In this document: piece by piece, positions 31,609-39,815 of the stretch | Numbering within the stretch: the stretch's first letter is position 1 | Layout of the letters: each line of letters opens with the position of its first letter | Assembly (NCBI RefSeq): GCF_902713425.1 | Contig: NC_081198.1 | Span: 21,125,188 to 21,189,187, forward strand | DNA: 64,000 nucleotides | Origin: Acipenser ruthenus | Lineage: Eukaryota > Chordata > Actinopteri > Acipenseriformes > Acipenseridae | Direction of reading: 5' to 3' | Translations under genes and position numbers: made by a program | Notes under the pieces: model-generated | Told to the model about the DNA's origin: nothing | The model's database searches: none | What the model saw: only the letters and a program-made list of their open reading frames with translations

Positions 31609-32208
31609 GGCGACTTGGCCCTTGCCCGGGGCCCCCCAGCCCGGACGGCACAGGGGGATTCAAAGGTGGGTGCAAAATTCCAAGCACAAGCAGACCCCCA
31701 AAAAACGGGCTGCTGCTTCCAGAGGGGAAATGTGCAATTTAAGCAGGAGAAAACAAAACAAAGCAAAAACACACACATAACACCAAAAACAAAACATAAA
31801 CTGGCGGAGTGCGTCTTACAAATAGTCATGCCAAGCTGCTATGCTGTGCAAGGTGCCTTGGGTAACTACAACTGTGTCTCGCTGGCTGGCTGGCTTGCTA
31901 AGAAGGTCCTGGCATAGGGACATGTTCCACCACACTTGTCTGGTTAGCTGCATGCTCCCAGGAAACAACCTGCTGCTGTCTACATCATCACCACATGTGA
32001 ATAAAAGAAAGAAAGACAGCAAGAAAGAGAGAAAGAAAGAGAGAAAGAGAGAAAGAAAGAGAGAAAGAAAGAAAGAGAGAAAGAAAAAAAAAAGAAGTAA
32101 AACGGCGGGAAAACTTGCATCAACACTGGCACTCTCCCTCCAGCAGGGGTAGACAAAATGCTCACAGGAGAGATCCAGATCTGACTTTGACCAACGTTAG
32201 AGAAAGGT
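31609..32208 (-). repeat. U2 promoter, spacer, (GAAA)n and 3' flank
   Basis: Complete intergenic unit with (GAAA)n at about 32000-32090. Its promoter now faces the truncated element A3. Confidence 0.85.
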
Positions 32209-32352
32209 GTGCACCATTCCCGGAGGTACTGCAATACCGGGCCGATGCGTGGAGTGGACGGAGCAAGCCCCTGTTCCATCTCCCGATTCCAAAAATCAAT
32301 TTAATATATGGTCCCCTGATAGGGGACGTATCAGATATTAAACTGATAAGAA

Positions 32353-32357
<5 letters not shown>
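32209..32357 (-). pseudogene. U2 snRNA 3' part, cut by element B3
   Basis: U2 from nt 38 to the 3' end, with the ACCATT variant. The 5' part is at 37441-37469. Confidence 0.95.
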
Positions 32358-32388
<31 letters not shown>

Positions 32389-32484
32389 TGAAAATTATTT
32401 ACAAAGCAACAATACAGAAAGAAACCATATCCATTACATTAACCCACTTGCAATTTACATCTAAACGTGTACTCTTCATTACCT

Positions 32485-35400
32485 TTATAATATTTTCATC
32501 AACTCACCCCACTTATTTGAGCATCTTTCCCAACCCAAAACTTGTTTATCAATTAATATCATTTCTTGTACTTTAGCTTTAAAGAAAAAAAACGCTTGTT
32601 TTTCTGTTTGCAATTTATACTTTCCCACAGATTCATTTCTTTTCTCCCATAAGACCCATTTCCCTACATTTACGAATACCTCTACAAACAGTAGTTTTCT
32701 TTTTTTCCATTTATACCAATCCTTCCCAAACATAATACAATCAGCAGACATTATATCTACATCAGTTATAGTTTTCAAAAACTGAGATGCCAAGTTCCAA
32801 AAATTTATAGCAAAGACACATTCCCAGAACACGTGCCTTGCTGTTTCCACCCCTCCACAGTCCCTAGGACAAGCTGCTGATCTAGCACATCCATGTCTGT
32901 GTAATCGTTCCCTCACTGGGAGTCTGTCATGCGCACACAACCAGGCAATGTCATTTACATCATTCCCCATATGCTTTGGTTGCAATCTCCCCCAATCATG
33001 TTTTACCTGTGTTTCTTTATTTTTATCCGTCAATTTCTTTTTTACTACATTATATATCTCTTTATGGTTTAACAGGGTTTCCTTTCTCCCACATTCAGGA
33101 TGTGCCTTTAAAAACATTTTCATATGCTCATATACCCAGGGCCCCTTTTCAACTTTTGGAGTATCATTTAAGACTGGCCACACATTTCTTACTGCAAAGG
33201 CAAACCACATCTTCACAAAGAAAGCAGCTTTATGATGTATTTCCCCAGCCACCATTCTACACATATTTTGCAACAATATACAATCTAGCTTCAGGGGTAT
33301 ACAAGGTACTCCCCTTCCTCCTTTATCCACAGGTTTATACATCTGTTCCCTTTGCATCCACTCGTACTTCCCTCCCCATATAAAACCGAAAATAACCCGA
33401 GTGATCTGCAATTTAATCCTTATTGGTACAGGGTATACCCCTGCTAAATAGTTTAAAGCAGGTAATATATCACTCTTAATTACCAACACTTTCCCACTTA
33501 CAGTTAGTTTTCTTGATTTCCAAATATCCATTTTTGTTCTAATTTTTGCCAATTTTTCTATCCAGTTCTTTTTCTCCCCATTTTCTCTGTAAAATTTCAC
33601 CCCCAATATTTTAAGCCCATCTTTACATACTTCAAATCCATATGTTAGTATCTTATTATGATCCCAATTCCCCCACAACATAATAGAAGACTTATCCACA
33701 TTGACCTTTGATCCTGATGCTTTCCCATATATTTCTGTTAATTCCACAGCTCTTTCTATCCCCCTTTCTGTTGTCAAGAAGAGAGTGGTGTCATCTGCAT
33801 ACTGTGATATTTTTAGTAACTGTCCTTTACCTCCTGGAATATGTATACCTTTTATTATTTTATCACTCCTCACCAATTCTGCCAAAGGTTCAATAAATAT
33901 CACATACAGTAATGGCGATAATGGACATCCCTGTCTTACTCCTCCCCTTTGCATAACTGGCTCACTCAAATGTCCATTTACATTAATGACACTATATACA
34001 TTCTTATATAGAGTCTTTACCCACTTTATGAACCTTTCCCCTACATTAAACCTCTTTAAGATTTCAAAACAAAACTCATGGTTTACCCGGTCAAAGGCCT
34101 TCTCCTGATCCAAGCTCAGTATCCCTAGTTGAAGGCCCCTATCCGTCACCCAATAAATTACATCTCTCATAAGTTGCAGATTCATAGAGCTTGATCTACC
34201 CTTTACACCACAGGTCTGATCCCCATCAATTATTTTTGACATCACTTTACTTAGTCTATTTGTTAGTATCTTTGATAAAATTTTGTAATCTACTGTTAAG
34301 AGAGTAATTGGTCTCCAATTCTTTATTTCCTCCTTATCTCCTTTCTTAAAAATTAAACTTATCACCCCCTTCCTCATAGACTCACTCAACATTCCTTCCT
34401 TATATATTTCTTTATAAATGTTAACTAGGTCTTTTTTTATCACTTCCCAAAAGGCCACATAAAATTCCTTAGGAAAACCATCTCCTCCCGGGGTCTTATT
34501 ATCTGCTAAAGAAAACAAAGCTACTTTAACCTCCTCCTCTGTTATTTCCCCCTCCAAACCCTCCCTTTCCTCATTACTTATTTTTGCATCTAAGTTATCT
34601 AGTACCATCTTTCTTTCTTTTACACATACACCTCTTTCAGAAAAGAGCTTCTTATAATACTCTCTTGCCCACTCCATCATGTCTGCCCCTTCTTTAAGTG
34701 CACCCCCACCATCTTTAAACCCCTTAATTAACACCCTTCTTTGCTTTTGTTTTATTGATTGAAAAAAATACCTGGAGCATTTTTCATCCCCCTCCTTCTC
34801 CTCTACTTTTGCTAAGAAAGCAAATTCTCTAGCTTTGCCTTCTGTATACCTTTTTATTTTATTTTTTAAAGTTTGATACTCCTCCCAATCCACTCCACTC
34901 CCCTCATTTATTTTAGACTCCACCTTCTGTAATTGATTTTGCAGTATTTTCAGATCCCGTCTTTCTTTCTTTTTCAAGTTTTTACAATACTTCTGACAGA
35001 ACATGCACAGTTTCCTTTTAACCTCCTCCCACCATTCTGTTTCTGTTTTAAAATAAAACTTCATATTTTGCCAACTTTTATAAAACTCTATTAGTTTCTC
35101 TCTGAATTCATTTATCTTTAAAACACTAATATTTAATTTCCAGTATCCAGGACCAATAATAGTAGCTGATGTCCCAAAAGATGTTTCAATCATATTATGA
35201 TCCGAGCTCCAGAAGGGAGCCACCTTACAATATTTCACATTAATGTTACTGGATAGAAATATGTAATCAATTCTACTTTTTAGCCCTCGGGAATTTCCCC
35301 AAGTATATCCACCCTCTTTTTTATTACATTTTCTATACACATCCATTAAAGAAAAATCAGACACCAACTTCTTTAAATAATTTGTAGCAAAATCTACCTC

Positions 35401-35865
35401 TCCTCCTTCCTTTTTACCCAAATTATCCAATGAAGAGTTAAAGTCTCCCCCCATTACCACCACCTTATTTGTGCACAGCAAATTTTGAGTTTCTTTAAAC
35501 ACCCCCAACCTTTCAGTTCTATTTGAAGGTGCATAAACATTTATAACTCTCAATTCCATATTACCCAACTTGACATCCACATATAACACCCTCCCAGGTA
35601 CAACAGATAATACATTTTCAATTTCCCATCCATCCCCTTTCATGAGTATTCCCACTCCATTGGAAAAAACATTCCCTACCCCCCAAAAGGAGTATCCACC
35701 TTTCCATTCCTTTGTAAAAGTCTTTATATCCTCCGTGTCACTCAAATGGCATTCCTGTAAGAAGCAAATGTTAAAGTTCATAGACATCAGCGATAAAAAC
35801 ACAGCTGCTCTTTTCACTGCATTTCGTAAACCTCTCACATTTATCGTTATTATTTTCATCTCCAT
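32485..35865 (-). CDS. LINE ORF2: APE endonuclease + reverse transcriptase of B3, intact
   Basis: 1126 aa. Endonuclease residues N9, E38, D141/N143 (GGDFN), D200 and H223 are visible. RT boxes: NKTPGGDG about 456-463, NWRPITLL 516-523, LDQEKAFDRV 585-594, RQGCPLSP 644-651 and YADD 689-692, the usual LINE form. A C-terminal Cys/His finger contains CPRDCGGVETARHVFWEC. Only moderately similar to family A ORF2, so the two lineages are old relatives. It would nick the U2 branch-point recognition sequence. The ORF1 stop lies 30 nt upstream. AT-rich codon use differs from the GC-richer family A. Confidence 0.93.
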   Translation of the reverse strand: MEMKIITINVRGLRNAVKRAAVFLSLMSMNFNICFLQECHLSDTEDIKTFTKEWKGGYSFWGVGNVFSNGVGILMKGDGWEIENVLSVVPGRVLYVDVKLGNMELRVINVYAPSNRTERLGVFKETQNLLCTNKVVVMGGDFNSSLDNLGKKEGGEVDFATNYLKKLVSDFSLMDVYRKCNKKEGGYTWGNSRGLKSRIDYIFLSSNINVKYCKVAPFWSSDHNMIETSFGTSATIIGPGYWKLNISVLKINEFREKLIEFYKSWQNMKFYFKTETEWWEEVKRKLCMFCQKYCKNLKKKERRDLKILQNQLQKVESKINEGSGVDWEEYQTLKNKIKRYTEGKAREFAFLAKVEEKEGDEKCSRYFFQSIKQKQRRVLIKGFKDGGGALKEGADMMEWAREYYKKLFSERGVCVKERKMVLDNLDAKISNEEREGLEGEITEEEVKVALFSLADNKTPGGDGFPKEFYVAFWEVIKKDLVNIYKEIYKEGMLSESMRKGVISLIFKKGDKEEIKNWRPITLLTVDYKILSKILTNRLSKVMSKIIDGDQTCGVKGRSSSMNLQLMRDVIYWVTDRGLQLGILSLDQEKAFDRVNHEFCFEILKRFNVGERFIKWVKTLYKNVYSVINVNGHLSEPVMQRGGVRQGCPLSPLLYVIFIEPLAELVRSDKIIKGIHIPGGKGQLLKISQYADDTTLFLTTERGIERAVELTEIYGKASGSKVNVDKSSIMLWGNWDHNKILTYGFEVCKDGLKILGVKFYRENGEKKNWIEKLAKIRTKMDIWKSRKLTVSGKVLVIKSDILPALNYLAGVYPVPIRIKLQITRVIFGFIWGGKYEWMQREQMYKPVDKGGRGVPCIPLKLDCILLQNMCRMVAGEIHHKAAFFVKMWFAFAVRNVWPVLNDTPKVEKGPWVYEHMKMFLKAHPECGRKETLLNHKEIYNVVKKKLTDKNKETQVKHDWGRLQPKHMGNDVNDIAWLCAHDRLPVRERLHRHGCARSAACPRDCGGVETARHVFWECVFAINFWNLASQFLKTITDVDIMSADCIMFGKDWYKWKKRKLLFVEVFVNVGKWVLWEKRNESVGKYKLQTEKQAFFFFKAKVQEMILIDKQVLGWERCSNKWGELMKIL

Positions 35866-35895
35866 TTTGATGTCATGATTTAAAACATTCCCTTA

Positions 35896-37392
35896 TCACA
35901 TCCCCATTATTTTCGTCACTCTGTCTACCTCTTTTTTCTCCAAAAAGAACCCTGATCCTTGCGAATCAGTGTCTGACGTTGCGTCTGATTCTATTTGGCT
36001 TTCCTCCTCTTCTTTGCTACTCTCCATCTGTTCTGTTGTTTGCTCAGTCATTTCCTTCACACTGTCCTTCTCTTCAGGAGGGAGAACAGGGACCGAGGCC
36101 AGCTCAGATTCACTTTCCGATATTACCTCACTCTCCTCTTCTCCTCCTTGCAGACATCCAAATTGATTTGAGATCTCAATCACTGTCATTTTAACTCCTG
36201 TATCTCCTCCTTCTTCCTCTGATCTTCTTTTCTTTGATTTCTTCCTCTTAGCTGTTTTCCACTCTCCCTTTTTTCTCTCCTCAACAGTGTCTGGGATGAC
36301 TGTTCCCTCTGGGGATGAGTCCATCTCCTCTGTGTCCTCTTGTTCAGCTACCACAGCTTCAACAACAGCCGGTGTCCCAATACTTCTTCCTCCAGCAACA
36401 GTCTCCTGGGGTTCAGCTTCCGAAGTAGCTGGCAGAGCCTCCTGAATAGGGCGCAAAGATGCACCAGCACCAACACCAACGGCAGCATCAACACCATCAC
36501 CAGCACCAGCACTAGCATCAGCGACAACACCAGTGACAACACCAGTATCAACGCCACCACCAGCACCAGCACCAGCGACAGCTCCCACACCAGCAACAGA
36601 CACTTTTTCTGTGAGTATCTCTGCTATCACCTCTTCAATGTCCCTAAGTGCGTCTGAATATTTTTTTTGTCTTTGTGGACACTCCTTAAACATGTGCTCT
36701 CTAGACCCACACAGGTTACATGCTTTTGGAACATTACAGTCCTTTGCCAAATGTCCTGCTGTCATACAATTCCGACAAAAATTATTTTCACACCTCTCTG
36801 CCATGTGTCCTGTCTGCCCACATTTTCTGCATGTCAAAGGTTGTCCTGCATAATACAAATACCCTTTATTTGCTCCAATAAAGAAAGTAGCTGGAGGGTG
36901 CATTATGCCCCCTGTTGGACTTGGTTTTAGCCTCACCACATACTGTCTCTTCCCATTCCATAGCTCATCCTCATCTTTGCTTTTAATTCCAATTCCTAAT
37001 ACCTCACAGTATTGCTTTAAGAAGGAAACAATATCATGCTCTTTGCAGTAAGGATTATACATGTGCACAGTCAGGATTCGTGTTTCTCTTGCAAAAAAAG
37101 GTTCAATCCAAAAATCCTGAATAGGATCAGAAAAATTGCTTTCTTTACATTTATCCCAAGCTTTGCTGCAAATGTATTCCCCAGTAAAAGTTACATCAAA
37201 AGTACTTCTTCCTTGGAAATCCTGATAACAATATATTTCCTTTGCTGTTAATCCCAAAAAATCAAAAATTACCTTGTTTGCAAAGGTCCTTCTATCCATT
37301 CTGATCCTCTCTCCATCTACTTCTTTTCCAACGAAACGCAGGGTGTTCAATAGTCGCGCCCCAGGGGCCGATGCAGAATTCCGGAACGCCAT
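35896..37392 (-). CDS. ORF1 protein (Gag-like, three CCHC knuckles) of B3
   Basis: 498 aa from the ATG at 37392. I prefer this start (MAFRNS) because family A ORF1 also starts MAFR and because it leaves a 48-nt 5' UTR like those of B1 and B2; an in-frame ATG at 37434 would add 14 residues but lies only 6 nt from the U2 junction. The head domain is followed by knuckles beginning CRKCGQTGH, CRNCMTAGH and CNLCGSREH. An Ala/Gly/Val repeat (window about 36460-36610) and an acidic Ser/Glu-rich tail follow. Expected to bind element RNA. Confidence 0.88.
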   Translation of the reverse strand: MAFRNSASAPGARLLNTLRFVGKEVDGERIRMDRRTFANKVIFDFLGLTAKEIYCYQDFQGRSTFDVTFTGEYICSKAWDKCKESNFSDPIQDFWIEPFFARETRILTVHMYNPYCKEHDIVSFLKQYCEVLGIGIKSKDEDELWNGKRQYVVRLKPSPTGGIMHPPATFFIGANKGYLYYAGQPLTCRKCGQTGHMAERCENNFCRNCMTAGHLAKDCNVPKACNLCGSREHMFKECPQRQKKYSDALRDIEEVIAEILTEKVSVAGVGAVAGAGAGGGVDTGVVTGVVADASAGAGDGVDAAVGVGAGASLRPIQEALPATSEAEPQETVAGGRSIGTPAVVEAVVAEQEDTEEMDSSPEGTVIPDTVEERKKGEWKTAKRKKSKKRRSEEEGGDTGVKMTVIEISNQFGCLQGGEEESEVISESESELASVPVLPPEEKDSVKEMTEQTTEQMESSKEEEESQIESDATSDTDSQGSGFFLEKKEVDRVTKIMGM

Positions 37393-37440
37393 CACCTTCT
37401 CTTTCTTGATCCTCAAAAGCTGCGGGCAGGCCACATACTA

Positions 37441-37469
37441 TGATCGGAGCCAAGAGGCCGAGAAGCGAT
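37441..37469 (-). promoter_or_regulatory. Variant U2 5' leader (nt 1-29) in front of B3
   Basis: U2 +1 is at 37469. It has the same T16C and AA23-24CC changes as at B1 and B2, and ends at GATCA. Confidence 0.9.
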
Positions 37470-38063
37470 GGCGACTTGGCCCTTGCCCGGGGCCCCCCAG
37501 CCCGGACGGCACAGGGGGATTCAAAGGTGGGTGCAAAATTCCAAGCACAAGCAGACCCCCAAAAAACGGGCTGCTGCTTCCAGAGGGGAAATGTGCAATT
37601 TAAGCAGGAGAAAACAAAACAAAGCAAAAACACACACATAACACCAAAAACAAAACATAAACTGGCGGAGTGCGTCTTACAAATAGTCATGCCAAGCTGC
37701 TATGCTGTGCAAGGTGCCTTGGGTAACTACAACTGTGCCTCGCTGGCTGGCTGGCTTGCTAAGAAGGTCCTGGCATAGGGACATGTTCCACCACACTTGT
37801 CTGGTTAGCTGCATGCTCCCAGGAAACAACCTGCTGCTGTCTACATCATCACCACATGTGAATAAAAGAAAGAAAGACAGCAAGAAAGAAAGAGAGAAAG
37901 AAAGAGAGAAAGAGAGAAAGAAAGAAAGAGAGAAAGAAAAAAAAAAAAGAAGTAAAACGGCGGGAAAACTTGCATCAACACTGGCACTCTCCCTCCAGCA
38001 GGGGTAGACAAAATGCTCACAGGAGAGATCCAGATCTGACTTTGACCAACGTTAGAGAAAGGT
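37470..38063 (-). repeat. U2 promoter, spacer, (GAAA)n and 3' flank
   Basis: Intact promoter that would drive B3, with the candidate PSE at about 37520-37535. (GAAA)n lies at about 37862-37945. Confidence 0.85.
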
Positions 38064-38249
38064 GTGCACCGTTCCTGGAGGTACTGCAATACCGGGCCGA
38101 TGCGTGGAGTGGACGGAGCAAGCCCCTGTTCCATCTCCCGATTCCAAAAATCAATTTAATATATGGTCCCCTGATAGGGGACGTATCAGATATTAAACTG
38201 ATAAGAACAGATACTACACTTGATCTTAGCCAAAAGGCCGAGAAGCGAT
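38064..38249 (-). ncRNA. RNU2: U2 snRNA, uninterrupted copy
   Basis: 186 nt. One change at nt 174 (G to A, window 38076) in the last stem-loop. Confidence 0.94.
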
Positions 38250-38852
38250 GGCGACTTGGCCCTTGCCCGGGGCCCCCCAGCCCGGACGGCACAGGGGGAT
38301 TCAAAGGTGGGTGCAAAATTCCAAGCACAAGCAGACCCCCAAAAAACGGGCTGCTGCTTCCAGAGGGGAAATGTGCAATTTAAGCAGGAGAAAACAAAAC
38401 AAAGCAAAAACACACACATAACACCAAAAACAAAACATAAACTGGCGGAGTGCGTCTTACAAATAGTCATGCCAAGCTGCTATGCTGTGCAAGGTGCCTT
38501 GGGTAACTACAACTGTGCCGTGCTGGCTGGCTGGCTTGCTAAGAAGGTCCTGGCATAGGGACATGTTCCACCACACTTGTCTGGTTAGCTGCATGCTCCC
38601 AGGAAACAACCTGCTGCTGTCTACATCATCACCACATGTGAATAAAAGAAAGAAAGACAGCAAGAAAGAAAGAGAGAAAGAAAGAGAGAAAGAGAGAAAG
38701 AAAGAGAGAAAGAAAGAAAGAGAGAAAGAAAAAAAAAGAAGTAAAACGGCGGGAAAACTTGCATCAACACTGGCACTCTCCCTCCAGCAGGGGTAGACAA
38801 AATGCTCACAGGAGAGATCCAGATCTGACTTTGACCAACGTTAGAGAAAGGT
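38250..38852 (-). repeat. U2 promoter, spacer, (GAAA)n and 3' flank
   Basis: Standard unit with (GAAA)n at about 38640-38730. Confidence 0.85.
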
Positions 38853-39038
38853 GTGCACCGTTCCCGGAGGTACTGCAATACCGGGCCGATGCGTGGAGTG
38901 GACGGAGCAAGCCCCTGTTCCATTTCCCGATTCCAAAAATCAATTTAATATATGGTCCCCTGATAGGGGACGTATCAGATATTAAACTGATAAGAACAGA
39001 TACTACACTTGATCTTAGCCAAAAGGCCGAGAAGCGAT
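38853..39038 (-). ncRNA. RNU2: U2 snRNA, uninterrupted copy
   Basis: 186 nt. One change in the middle of the gene (CATTTCCC for CATCTCCC on the plus strand, near 38923). Confidence 0.94.
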
Positions 39039-39643
39039 GGCGACTTGGCCCTTGCCCGGGGCCCCCCAGCCCGGACGGCACAGGGGGATTCAAAGGTGGG
39101 TGCAAAATTCCAAGCACAAGCAGACCCCCAAAAAACGGGCTGCTGCTTCCAGAGGGGAAATGTGCAATTTAAGCAGGAGAAAACAAAACAAAGCAAAAAC
39201 ACACACATAACACCAAAAACAAAACATAAACTGGCAGAGTGCGTCTTACAAATAGTCATGCCAAGCTGCTATGCTGTGCAAGGTGCCTTGGGTAACTACA
39301 ACTGTGCCTCGCTGGCTGGCTGGCTTGCTAAGAAGGTCCTGGCATAGGGACATGTTCCACCACACTTGTCTGGTTAGCTGCATGCTCCCAGGAAACAACC
39401 TGCTGCTGTCTACATCATCACCACATGTGAATAAAAGAAAGAAAGACAGCAAGAAAGAAAGAGAGAAAGAAAGAGAGAAAGAGAGAAAGAAAGAGAGAAA
39501 GAAAGAAAGAGAGAAAGAAAAAAAAAAATAAGTAAAACGGCGGGAAAACTTGCATCAACACTGGCACTCTCCCTCCAGCAGGGGTAGACAAAATGCTCAC
39601 ATGAGAGATCCAGATCTGACTTTGACCAACGTTAGAGAAAGGT
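39039..39643 (-). repeat. U2 promoter, spacer, (GAAA)n and 3' flank
   Basis: Standard unit with (GAAA)n at about 39429-39525. Confidence 0.85.
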
Positions 39644-39815
39644 GTGCACCGTTCCCGGAGGTACTGCAATACCGGGCCGATGCGTGGAGTGGACGGAGCA
39701 AGCCCCTGTTCCATCTCCCGATTCCAAAAATCAATTTAATATATGGTCCCCTGATAGGGGACGTATCAGATATTAAACTGATAAGAACAGATACTACACT
39801 TGATCTTAGCCAAAA
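39644..39815 (-). pseudogene. U2 snRNA lacking its first 14 nt
   Basis: U2 from nt 15 to the 3' end. Element A4 has replaced nt 1-14 together with the promoter. This junction differs from those of the other A copies. Confidence 0.95.

Larger units (their letters stand above)
32358..37440 (-). mobile_element. Family B (Keshi-like) full-length LINE B3, inserted in U2
   Basis: About 5.08 kb with about 29 terminal A (T to 32386), a short 3' UTR (to 32484), ORF2 and ORF1 both open, and a 5' UTR of about 48 nt. It lies between U2 nt 29 and nt 38. The last element bases at 37435-37440 read TAGTAT on the U2 strand, identical to U2 nt 34-39, so part of the target may have been retained or copied there. 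It looks like a complete, recently active element. Confidence 0.9.

Noticed and set aside
29064-31829. A 921-aa ORF with an N-terminal extension ahead of truncated ORF2 (A3)
   Set aside because: The extension is translated U2 promoter and U2 sequence and the joint is a 5'-truncated insertion. It is an accidental fusion, not a gene.
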